From Afifellaceae bacterium (GTDB lineage: Bacteria; Pseudomonadota; Alphaproteobacteria; Rhizobiales; Afifellaceae), in contig JANQKG010000006.1 of assembly GCA_028281235.1 (NCBI GenBank), positions 1 to 63,825 on the forward strand: a stretch of 63,825 nt of DNA, written 5' to 3'. The notes beneath the pieces were generated by a model, which had not been told where the DNA came from, ran no database searches, and worked only from the letters and a program-made list of their open reading frames with translations. Positions 56,931 through 63,825 of the stretch are shown piece by piece. Position 1 is the stretch's first letter. The number at the start of each line of letters is the position of its first letter. The position numbers and the translations under genes were made by a program.

Positions 56931-57338
56931 TTACTTCAAGCGCGCCGCGAGCGCCGCGGCAAGCGCTTCCGCCGCGCCGGCGGCAAAGGCTTTGGGCGGT
57001 GCCGCACCCCAGATCGGGCTTGGCCAAGCGGCATCGTCGTGGCGGCGGGCGATCACGTGAACATGCAGTTGCGCAACGCTGTTGCCGAGTGCTGCCACGT
57101 TCAACTTGTCGCAGCGGACCGTCTGACGCAGGACCTGCGAGAGCCGGGCGATCTCCTCCATCAGAAGCGCTCGATCGGCCTCGTCAAGGTCGATGATCTC
57201 GACGAGGCCGGCGCGTCGCGGCACCGCAATCAGCCACGGATAGTTGGCGTCGCGCGAGAGCCGAACGGTTGAGAGCGGCAGATCCGTGACCGGAAGGCTG
57301 TCGCCTTCCAGGCGCGGATCAAGGACGAAATCGGGCAT
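56931..57338 (-). CDS. HIT family hydrolase
   Basis: A 135-residue histidine-triad protein: the core NVAALGNSVAQLHVHVIARR contains the H-x-H pattern of the catalytic loop, and WLIAVPRRAGLVEIIDLDEADRALLMEEI matches the rest of the fold. HIT proteins hydrolyse nucleotidyl conjugates; the substrate is unknown. ATG 57338 is the start. It lies 25 bases upstream of nudC in the same direction, so the two may form a nucleotide clean-up pair. Confidence 0.88.
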   Translation of the reverse strand: MPDFVLDPRLEGDSLPVTDLPLSTVRLSRDANYPWLIAVPRRAGLVEIIDLDEADRALLMEEIARLSQVLRQTVRCDKLNVAALGNSVAQLHVHVIARRHDDAAWPSPIWGAAPPKAFAAGAAEALAAALAARLK

Positions 57339-57434
57339 GGCGGCTCCTCTTGGGCCTCCGGTGCTGTCGCGTTTGGTTGACTGTCGGGCAGCCTCGCAGC
57401 AAGGTCCGCGCGCGATCATGCCCAAGGAGACCGG

Positions 57435-58265
57435 ATGACCGACATTGCCCAGCTTCAATCTGTTGTCGAGAGTGCATTTGAGGCGCGGGACACGATTAGT
57501 CCTGCGACCGGGGGGGAGGTGCGTGCCGCAGTCGACGCAGCCCTCTACCTGCTCGATTCCGGTACGGCACGCGTCGCTGAGCCGCGCGATGGCCAATGGG
57601 TGGTCAACCAATGGCTGAAGAAGGCCGTGCTCCTGTCCTTTCGGCTGAATGACATGTCCATCATCCCGGGTGGCCCGGGCGGCGCGGCATGGTGGGACAA
57701 GGTGCCCTCCAAGTTCGAGGGATGGGGCGAGAACCGCTTCCGCGACGCCGGCTTCCGCGCCGTACCGAACGCAGTGGTGCGGCGCTCCGCCTATATTGCG
57801 CCGGGCGTGGTGCTGATGCCCTCCTTCGTCAATCTCGGCGCCTATGTGGACGAAGGGACGATGGTCGACACATGGGCGACCGTCGGCTCCTGCGCGCAGA
57901 TCGGCAAGCGCTGCCATATTTCGGGCGGCGCCGGCATCGGCGGGGTGCTGGAGCCGCTGCAGGCCGGACCGGTAGTCATTGAGGACGATTGCTTCATCGG
58001 CGCGCGTGCCGAGGTCGCCGAGGGCGTCATCGTGCGCCAGGGCTCTGTTCTCTCCATGGGCGTCTATCTTGGCGCCTCGACCCGCATCGTCGACCGCGCG
58101 ACCGGTGAGGTGATGTATGGAGAGGTTCCACCCTATTCCGTGGTCGTGTCAGGCTCCATGCCGGGTGCGTCTGCGGGGCCGGCCCTTTATTGTGCGGTCA
58201 TTGTGAAGCGGGTGGATGAGGGGACGCGTTCCAAGACCTCCATCAACGAATTGCTGCGCGACTGA
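57435..58265 (+). CDS. dapD: tetrahydrodipicolinate N-succinyltransferase
   Basis: A 276-residue lysine/diaminopimelate enzyme transferring succinyl from succinyl-CoA. The N-terminal helical part ([14 protein letters not shown]) is followed by the left-handed beta-helix hexapeptide region ([66 protein letters not shown]). It starts the run dapD-DUF805-dapE. Confidence 0.96.
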   Translation: MTDIAQLQSVVESAFEARDTISPATGGEVRAAVDAALYLLDSGTARVAEPRDGQWVVNQWLKKAVLLSFRLNDMSIIPGGPGGAAWWDKVPSKFEGWGENRFRDAGFRAVPNAVVRRSAYIAPGVVLMPSFVNLGAYVDEGTMVDTWATVGSCAQIGKRCHISGGAGIGGVLEPLQAGPVVIEDDCFIGARAEVAEGVIVRQGSVLSMGVYLGASTRIVDRATGEVMYGEVPPYSVVVSGSMPGASAGPALYCAVIVKRVDEGTRSKTSINELLRD

Positions 58266-58271
58266 GGCATC

Positions 58272-58658
58272 GTGGCGAACGTCAACACCGGGCGGCGGCG
58301 CTCACCGATATTGTGGCTCCTTTTCGGCATGCGGGGGCGGATTTCGCGCGGCATCTATTGGGGGTCGCTGGTGGCGCTGTTCTGCGTGAATTTTGCGCTC
58401 TATTTCCAATTGCTCGGCATGACGGAGGCGGACCTGGAGGGTTCACTTCCGCTTGTCCTGTTCGTCATCGCCGTTGCCGCGCTCTACGCCAACATCGCCA
58501 TCTCGGTGAAGCGCCTGCATGATATCGGCTATTCCGGCTTCCTATCGGTCGCCGTGCTCATTCCGCTTGTCAACATCGCCTTCTCCATCTGGGTCGGCAT
58601 TCTGCCCGGCACCGCCGGCCCCAACACTTTTGGCGAAGCAGCGGACGATCAGTCTTAG
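58272..58658 (+). CDS. DUF805 membrane protein
   Basis: A 128-residue protein with four hydrophobic segments and the DUF805 signatures GRISRGIYWGSLVAL and SVKRLHDIGYSGFLSV near the third segment. The family function is unknown. GTG at 58272 starts it six bases after dapD. It lies between dapD and dapE with short spacings, so it is expressed with the DAP pathway. Confidence 0.85.
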   Translation: MANVNTGRRRSPILWLLFGMRGRISRGIYWGSLVALFCVNFALYFQLLGMTEADLEGSLPLVLFVIAVAALYANIAISVKRLHDIGYSGFLSVAVLIPLVNIAFSIWVGILPGTAGPNTFGEAADDQS

Positions 58659-58660
58659 CG

Positions 58661-59848
58661 ATGCCCAAGCCGCCGACCGCCAGCGATCTTCTCGCCGCGC
58701 TCGTCAAGGTGCCGAGCCTAACCCCCGATGGCGCCGCGGCCTTCGACGTGCTTGAGCGTGTCCTGGCCGCCGCCGGGTTTGCCGTAGAGCGGCCCGTCTT
58801 CGAGGGGCCGGGAAGCGAGCCGGTGGAGAACCTCTTTGCCGCCGTCGGTTCAGGTGAGCCGCATCTGACGCTCGCCGGCCATGTCGACGTCGTGCCGCCG
58901 GGCCCGGAAGCAAGCTGGCGCTACCCGCCCTTCTCCGCGACCGTCGACGACGGTGTGCTTTACGGGCGCGGCGCAGTCGACATGAAGGGCGGGCTTGCGG
59001 CGATGGTCGCTGCCGTTCTTCGCTATGTCGGCGCGCAGAATACGGAGTTGAAAGGGCGATTGTCCTTCCTCATCACGGCCGACGAGGAGGGCACGGCTGT
59101 CAACGGCACGGCCAAGCTCCTGGAATGGGCGGCTGAGCGCGGCGAGCGCTTCTCCGCGGCCATCGTCGGCGAACCGGCCAGCGCGGAAATGCTTGGTGAC
59201 CAGATCAAGATCGGGCGCCGCGGCAGCTTCTCCGCCACTCTCGCCGTGGAAGGCCGCCAGGGGCATTCCGCCTACCCGGAGAGGGCCGACAATCCGATCC
59301 GCGGGCTGACCCAGCTTCTCCATGCGCTGCAATCTGCGCCGCTCGATACGGGGACTGAGCATTTCGGCCCGACATCGCTGGAAGTGGTCAGCGTCGATGT
59401 CGGTAATCCGGCGTGGAACGTCATCCCGGCGCGCGCGGAGGCCCGTTTCAACAGCCGCTTCAACGATCTGTGGACGCACGCGACCTTGAAGGAGGAAATT
59501 GAGCGAAGGCTTGCTGCCGCAGCGGCCGACGGCGGGCTCAGCGCCCGCACGCCGATCAACTGGAGCCTCTCAGAGGAGCCGGCGGTGTCGGAAGTCTTTC
59601 TGACGTGCGACGATGCGCTGATCGGCGTCGCTGCTGCGGCGATCAAGGACATCACCGGCCGCGAGCCGACGCTGTCCACCTCCGGCGGGACATCGGATGC
59701 GCGCTTCATCAAGGATTACTGCCCGGTGATTGAGTTCGGTCCCGTCGGCACGACCATGCATCAGATCGACGAATGCGTGCCGCTTGCTGAAATCGAGGAG
59801 GCAAGCCGCGTCTACGAGGCGATCCTCCAAAGATATTTTGCGCGGTGA
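58661..59848 (+). CDS. dapE: succinyl-diaminopimelate desuccinylase
   Basis: A 395-residue M20 family dinuclear zinc hydrolase. Metal and active-site segments are GHVDVVPPG, GRGAVDMKGGLAAM and TADEEGTAVNG, and the lid/dimerisation domain has GRRGSFSATLAVEGRQGHSAYP. It releases L,L-DAP for lysine and peptidoglycan. It starts two bases after the DUF805 gene, and its TGA overlaps the start of the next gene. Confidence 0.95.
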   Translation: MPKPPTASDLLAALVKVPSLTPDGAAAFDVLERVLAAAGFAVERPVFEGPGSEPVENLFAAVGSGEPHLTLAGHVDVVPPGPEASWRYPPFSATVDDGVLYGRGAVDMKGGLAAMVAAVLRYVGAQNTELKGRLSFLITADEEGTAVNGTAKLLEWAAERGERFSAAIVGEPASAEMLGDQIKIGRRGSFSATLAVEGRQGHSAYPERADNPIRGLTQLLHALQSAPLDTGTEHFGPTSLEVVSVDVGNPAWNVIPARAEARFNSRFNDLWTHATLKEEIERRLAAAAADGGLSARTPINWSLSEEPAVSEVFLTCDDALIGVAAAAIKDITGREPTLSTSGGTSDARFIKDYCPVIEFGPVGTTMHQIDECVPLAEIEEASRVYEAILQRYFAR

Positions 59849-60432
59849 TGGGCGATCTGCGGAGCATCCTTCGTGAGAACCTGACCGGCGCGTGGCAGGT
59901 GATGCTCGGTCGTCCGGACGGGCTCAGCCGGCTCGACACGTCCTTGGAAGGGTTCTGGCGGTCCTTCGCGGCGGTGATCCTTGTGGTGCCGTTCGCCGTT
60001 CTGGCGGTGTCGAGCGATGCCATGCTCAGCGCCGCTGAAGGCCTCGACGTGCCGCCGATGACGGGGCGAACATTCACACTGCAGGGCATCGCGATCCTGT
60101 GCGACTGGTTCGCGTTTCCGCTGGTCTTCGCGATCATCGCGCCGCCCTTCGGGTTGAGCTCGCGCTACGTGCCGTTCATCGTCACGCGCAACTGGGCCGC
60201 CGTCATTATCGGGGCGATGGTCGGCGTGATTCCGGCGCTTCATATCGTCGGCATCATTCCGACCGCGCTGGTGCCGGTCTTTCTGCTGATCGCAATCGCC
60301 GTGGCGCTGCGCTTCTCTTATGTCGTCGCGCGCATCACCTTGGCGGTCTCCATGGGCATGGCGCTGCCCATCGTGCTCCTAGAGCTGCTCTTGAGCCTGA
60401 CGATCTGGTCGATCTTCGACGGCTTTATCTAG
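59848..60432 (+). CDS. multi-pass membrane protein, unknown
   Basis: A 194-residue protein with about five hydrophobic segments (FAAVILVVPFAVLAVS, ILCDWFAFPLVFAIIAPPF, AAVIIGAMVGVIPALHIVGII, and others). No enzyme motif was recognised. ATG at 59848 shares a base with the dapE TGA; a GTG at 59845 is also possible. The gene is the last of the dapD-DUF805-dapE unit and converges with truA. Confidence 0.7.
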   Translation: MGDLRSILRENLTGAWQVMLGRPDGLSRLDTSLEGFWRSFAAVILVVPFAVLAVSSDAMLSAAEGLDVPPMTGRTFTLQGIAILCDWFAFPLVFAIIAPPFGLSSRYVPFIVTRNWAAVIIGAMVGVIPALHIVGIIPTALVPVFLLIAIAVALRFSYVVARITLAVSMGMALPIVLLELLLSLTIWSIFDGFI

Positions 60433-60441
60433 CTGATTGGC

Positions 60442-61191
60442 TCAAGCCGCCGGATAATCCACCCGCATCAGATAAAGCCCCGCCGCCGGCGCCACCGGCC
60501 CGCAGGCCGCACGGTCACGCGCATTCAGCGCCGCTTGAAGATCATCGGCGCTCCATTTGCCCTCGCCGACAAGCTTCAGCGAACCGACGAGCGAGCGGAC
60601 CTGATTGTGCAGGAAGGAGCGCGCCGTCGCAGTGACGGCGATTTCGTCGTCTTCGCGCAAGACGACATTGAGCGCGTCCAGCGTCTTCACCGGGCTCTTG
60701 GCCTGGCACTCCACGGAGCGGAAGGTGGTGAAGTCGTGCGTGCCGATCAGTCGCCGCGCCGCGCGCTGCATGGCGACCGCATCAAGCCGCCGCTTCACGT
60801 GCCAGACGCGTCCGCGCTTGAGCGCGGGCGGCGCGCGCCGTGTCAGCAGGCGATAGAGGTAGTGCCGGCGTATGGCGGAGAAGCGCGCGTCGAAATCCGC
60901 CGGCACGGAAGCCGCTCCAAGCACTGCCACCGACTCAGGTCTCAGATGCGCATTCAATCCGTCGCGGAGCTTGTCGCCGGTCCATGAGCTTGAAAGGTCG
61001 ACATGCGCCACCTGGGCAAGCGCATGCACGCCGGCATCGGTGCGTCCCGCACCGCGCAGCGTCACGGCCTCGCCCGTCAGCTTGACGAACGCCTCTTCGA
61101 TCGCCTGCTGCACGGAGCGGCCGTTCGCCTGCCTCTGCCAGCCGACGAACGGGCCGCCGTCGTACTCAATCGTGAGCTTGAGTCGCGGCAT
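60442..61191 (-). CDS. truA: tRNA pseudouridine(38-40) synthase TruA
   Basis: A 249-residue tRNA modification enzyme. [28 protein letters not shown] and the catalytic [19 protein letters not shown] (Asp in RTDAGV) are diagnostic, and [20 protein letters not shown] closes the fold. It pseudouridylates positions 38-40 of many tRNAs. ATG 61191 is the start; it lies inside the end of the GNAT gene by 26 bases, so translation is coupled. The order GNAT-truA follows fmt-def upstream. Confidence 0.95.
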   Translation of the reverse strand: MPRLKLTIEYDGGPFVGWQRQANGRSVQQAIEEAFVKLTGEAVTLRGAGRTDAGVHALAQVAHVDLSSSWTGDKLRDGLNAHLRPESVAVLGAASVPADFDARFSAIRRHYLYRLLTRRAPPALKRGRVWHVKRRLDAVAMQRAARRLIGTHDFTTFRSVECQAKSPVKTLDALNVVLREDDEIAVTATARSFLHNQVRSLVGSLKLVGEGKWSADDLQAALNARDRAACGPVAPAAGLYLMRVDYPAA

Positions 61192-61753
61192 CTTCGCTGA
61201 GCAGATTGAAAGCCGCCGGATAGGCGAGCCGCCCATCCCACGGCGCGGCGCCGAAGGACAGCGCCATCAGAAACGGCGATTGGTAGGGGCTCTCAAACTG
61301 CGCCGCGCGCCGATTGCTGTAGCCGAACCGGCCGTAATAGCTCGGCTCGCCGAGCACCACTGAGAGCGTAATGCCCATCGCCGCGAGACAGGCATGACCT
61401 TCGCGGATCAGTTGCGTCGCGACGCCCTGCTGCTGATATTCCGGATAGACCGCCAGCGGCGCGAGCGCCACGGCGTGGAACGGCTTTTCGCCGCCCTCCA
61501 CCATCAGCCGCGAAAAGGCGACATAGCCGATCACCACGCCCTGATCTTCAGCCACCAGCGACAGATCGAGGTCGCCGTCGCTGCGCAGCCGGTCGACCAG
61601 GATGGCCTCGCCGAATCCCGGGAACGAGGCTTCCAGGAGGTCGCGGATTTGCTGGGCGTCGCGCGGCTCCTCCAGGCGCAGCACGGCCAGGCCCGGCTCA
61701 ATCTCGTGCTTTTCAGAAAGCAGCTTGTTGGAAGGAGGTTTGACCCAGGTCAC
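61166..61753 (-). CDS. GNAT family N-acetyltransferase
   Basis: A 195-residue GNAT fold protein with the acetyl-CoA loop [20 protein letters not shown] (Q/R-x-x-G-x-G/A) and the beta-bulge VALAPLAV strand, followed by [17 protein letters not shown], a block seen in the YhbS-like group. GTG at 61753 is preceded by TAGGAG at five bases spacing, better than an upstream TTG. It overlaps truA. The acceptor substrate is unknown. Confidence 0.85.
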   Translation of the reverse strand: MTWVKPPSNKLLSEKHEIEPGLAVLRLEEPRDAQQIRDLLEASFPGFGEAILVDRLRSDGDLDLSLVAEDQGVVIGYVAFSRLMVEGGEKPFHAVALAPLAVYPEYQQQGVATQLIREGHACLAAMGITLSVVLGEPSYYGRFGYSNRRAAQFESPYQSPFLMALSFGAAPWDGRLAYPAAFNLLSEDAATQAHD

Positions 61754-61831
61754 GAGCGCTCCTACGCGGTCTTCGCCCCCATGGTTTTCGCAAAACCCGC
61801 AAAGCGTCAACGGGGCAGAGCGGCGCGTCTA

Positions 61832-61880
61832 GAGCATGATCCCGAAAAGTGGATACCGGTTTTCGGACAAGATCATGCTC
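61832..61880 (+). repeat. GAGCATGATCCCGAAAAGTGG element, copy 6
   Basis: A 49-bp element from GAGCATGATCCCGAAAAGTG to AAGATCATGCTC, ending three bases before the fmt stop codon (complement of 61884-61886). Confidence 0.8.
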
Positions 61881-61883
61881 CAG

Positions 61884-62834
61884 CTAAAGCACGCTGCCGG
61901 CGCTGAGGCGCACACCGCGAACGAACGCGGCAGCGTCCGTCGGCCGTTTTCCCGCGCGTTGCAGCTCCACAAGCTCCACCGCACCGTTACCACAGGCGAC
62001 CACCAGCGGCTCCAGGCTGAGAATTGTGCCGGCCGCACCGATCGCATCGGCGGCGCCGTTCCCCTGCGCCGGGCGTGCCTTCAGCACCTTGACCCGCTCC
62101 TTCTCGTCGCCGGGCGGCATAGCGCACCACGCGCCGGGGAAGGGCGAGAGGCCGTTGATGTGGCGATGGATCTCGGCCGCCGGCCGGCGCCAATCGATCT
62201 CAGCCTCTTGCTTGTCGATCTTCTCGGCATAAGTGACGCCGTCGTCCGGCTGCGGCGCGCAGGTCAGCCCGCCGCGCTCCAACGCGCCAAGCGCCCGCAC
62301 CATCAAATCGGCGCCGAGCCGCGCCAGCCTGTCATGCACGCTGCCGGCGGTGTCGTCGTCGCCGATGGCCGTGCGCTCCATCATGCAGGCCGGGCCGGTG
62401 TCGAGCCCTTCTTCCATGCGCATGATGGTGATCCCGGTCTCAACGTCGCCGGCCATGATGGCGCGCTGGATGGGTGCGGCCCCACGCCAGCGCGGCAGCA
62501 GCGAGGCGTGCAGATTGAGGCAGCCATGGCGCGGCGCATCGAGGATCGGCTTGGGCAGGATCAGACCGAAGGCCGCGACGATTGCGAGATCAGCGTCGTG
62601 CGAGGCAAAGAGCGCTTCGGCTTTCTCGATGCGCAGCGTTTTCGGCATGATGACGGGGATGTTGAACCGCCGCGCCGCCTCCTGCACGGGCGAGGGCTGC
62701 TCCGCCATGCCGCGACCGGCCGGGCGCGGCGGCTGCGTGTAGACGGCCGCAACGTCGTGGCCCTGGCCGACGATCTCCAAAAGCGTCGGCACGGCGAAAT
62801 CCGGCGTGCCCATGAAGACGATTCTGAGCGCCAT
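61884..62834 (-). CDS. fmt: methionyl-tRNA formyltransferase
   Basis: A 316-residue enzyme formylating initiator Met-tRNA. IVFMGTPDFAVPTLLEI begins the folate-binding domain, LNLHASLLPRWRGAAPIQRAI contains the conserved Asn, His and SLLP loop, and the C-terminal OB-like domain follows. It starts six bases after def, in the usual def-fmt coupling, so that formylation and deformylation are coordinated. Confidence 0.96.
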   Translation of the reverse strand: MALRIVFMGTPDFAVPTLLEIVGQGHDVAAVYTQPPRPAGRGMAEQPSPVQEAARRFNIPVIMPKTLRIEKAEALFASHDADLAIVAAFGLILPKPILDAPRHGCLNLHASLLPRWRGAAPIQRAIMAGDVETGITIMRMEEGLDTGPACMMERTAIGDDDTAGSVHDRLARLGADLMVRALGALERGGLTCAPQPDDGVTYAEKIDKQEAEIDWRRPAAEIHRHINGLSPFPGAWCAMPPGDEKERVKVLKARPAQGNGAADAIGAAGTILSLEPLVVACGNGAVELVELQRAGKRPTDAAAFVRGVRLSAGSVL

Positions 62835-62840
62835 CAGGTT

Positions 62841-63377
62841 TCAAAACCGATGCTGGCGTTCGCGTTCTCGCTCGCGCGCCGCTTTGGTGAATTTTCTGAC
62901 GACCAGGTCGCGCTTCAGCTTCGATAGATAGTCGATGAAGAGCACGCCGTTCAGATGATCGATCTCGTGCTGCACGCAGGTGGCAAGAAGCCCGTCGGCC
63001 TCCATCTCCTGGGCCTTGCCGTCATAATCGACATAGCGCACGCGCACCTTGGCCGGGCGCTCCACCTCCGCGTAATAATCGGGGATGGAGAGGCACCCCT
63101 CCTCATAGGTGGAGCGTTCGTCGTCGGAGGTCCAGATGATCTCCGGATTGACCAGGAAGAGCGGGTTCTTCGGCTCCTCCTCGCGCGCCACGTCCATGGT
63201 GATAATACGCCGCGGCTCGCCGACCTGGATCGCCGCCAGCCCGATCCCCGGCGCGTCGTACATGGTGGCGAGCATCCGGTCCATGAAGCGCCGCGCATCG
63301 TCGTCGACGCGCTCCACCATGGCGCTCTTTTGCCGAAGCACCGGGTCCGGCAGCGTCAGAATGTCGAGATTGGTCAT
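62841..63377 (-). CDS. def: peptide deformylase
   Basis: A 178-residue metalloprotease removing the N-formyl group from new proteins. All three family motifs are present: [12 protein letters not shown] (GxGLAAxQ), EGCLSIPD (Cys metal ligand) and QHEIDHLNG (HEIDH). It is the first gene of def-fmt. Confidence 0.97.
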   Translation of the reverse strand: MTNLDILTLPDPVLRQKSAMVERVDDDARRFMDRMLATMYDAPGIGLAAIQVGEPRRIITMDVAREEEPKNPLFLVNPEIIWTSDDERSTYEEGCLSIPDYYAEVERPAKVRVRYVDYDGKAQEMEADGLLATCVQHEIDHLNGVLFIDYLSKLKRDLVVRKFTKAARERERERQHRF

Positions 63378-63486
63378 GCAAGCGCGAGATAGGGGGTGGG
63401 GGAGGAGAGGTCAATTGCGGAGCGGGAGGGGCACGGAGGCCCGCATACTCAAAGAGCCGCGATTTGGAGGTCTGTCAGCGTGGGCA

Positions 63487-63825
63487 TCACACGTCTCCTC
63501 TGACCGAGTCTAAGTAGATGTTAGTGAACAGGAACAGATACTCGTCGCGATAGGCGAAGGAGGGAAGAAACGTCCATCCCCATATTTGTGGAGCGCCTTC
63601 TATCGGATCGTCGTCGACCGTGTAGATCGCCCGCTTCCCTATAAGTCGCTCGCCCTCCTCAAAGCCGACCCTGTTCATCTTCGTGAAGCAATGCGCGAAC
63701 CCCCGCGCCTGCCCGTTTCGGACAACCACGTTGGTCGCGACGATCGGCTCCGGCTGTTGCTCGATGAAGCCGAGCCAGGCTTCGGGGTCTGTCGGCCATC
63801 GAGCCCAGGCAGTAAGCGCCCCGTC
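63487..63825 (-). CDS. uncharacterised protein, 5' end outside the window
   Basis: An open minus-strand frame runs off the right edge and ends at a TGA (63489-63487). It has 112 visible codons (AWARWPTDPEAWLGFIEQQP at the N-terminal edge; VNVVVRNG-like centre; FLFLFTNIYLDSVRGDV at the end). No family is recognised; the fold looks alpha/beta. It is transcribed towards def, with an approximately 110-base gap. Confidence 0.5.
   Translation of the reverse strand, partial: DGALTAWARWPTDPEAWLGFIEQQPEPIVATNVVVRNGQARGFAHCFTKMNRVGFEEGERLIGKRAIYTVDDDPIEGAPQIWGWTFLPSFAYRDEYLFLFTNIYLDSVRGDV

Overview
The window reads as chromosomal DNA from a high-GC alphaproteobacterium, most probably of the Hyphomicrobiales (Rhizobiales). 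Support comes from the dapD-dapE-truA-fmt-def neighbourhood, a complete Tad/Cpa pilus locus, a membrane-anchored cytochrome c next to kdsB and pheA, a yej-type peptide importer, and several copies of the rhizobial-style intergenic element that begins GAGCATGATCCCGAAAAGTGG. No rRNA, tRNA, CRISPR array, transposase or prophage gene was seen.

Layout. 0-2.4 kb: the start of a truncated alpha/beta hydrolase, then two overlapping glycosyltransferase genes. 2.4-3.25 kb: non-coding, built of repeats. 3.3-5.5 kb: an M48 metalloprotease and a DUF898 membrane protein on the minus strand. 5.6-14.5 kb: a translation cluster (thrS, infC with an apparent AUC start, rpmI, rplT, pheS, pheT, lepA), with a perfect 34-bp hairpin between pheT and lepA. 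14.5-16.45 kb: an overlapping pair in visibly lower-GC DNA, a YwgA-like protein and an HD-domain phosphohydrolase. 16.6-26.9 kb: a secreted protein, an MFS transporter, a small membrane protein, an animal-type haem peroxidase, a B12 radical SAM enzyme resembling HpnP, a 1-Cys peroxiredoxin, a retropepsin-like protease, phosphoglucomutase and a PhnD-like binding protein.

26.9-38.9 kb: the Tad pilus locus. Two TadE/G-like pseudopilins and a secretin N-domain protein lie on the minus strand, flp-cpaA-cpaB-cpaC-cpaD-cpaE-cpaF-tadB-tadC on the plus strand, and a TadD-like lipoprotein closes the locus on the minus strand. Pilin, prepilin peptidase, secretin, secretion ATPase and platform proteins are all present. 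39-43 kb: an M17 aminopeptidase, a MarR regulator, an NlpC/P60 protein and an FkbM methyltransferase.

43-52.4 kb: an oligopeptide ABC importer on the minus strand (two binding proteins, YejB, YejE, YejF). Its yejE-yejF junction is interrupted by two unrelated PIN-domain toxin-antitoxin cassettes. Between the cassettes lies a relic made of the last 46 bp of yejE and the first codons of yejF, so each cassette is bracketed by yejE-end and yejF-start sequence. This is the most unusual structure in the window.

52.6-63.8 kb: housekeeping genes. They are a two-haem-domain cytochrome c with a long Ala/Glu/Pro linker, kdsB, pheA, nudC, a HIT protein, dapD, a DUF805 protein, dapE, a membrane protein, truA, a GNAT acetyltransferase, fmt, def, and a truncated unknown gene at the edge.

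The left 12-14 kb is richer in G+C by eye and carries different intergenic repeats from the right part. This could be ordinary mosaicism, transfer or an assembly join; sequence alone does not decide.
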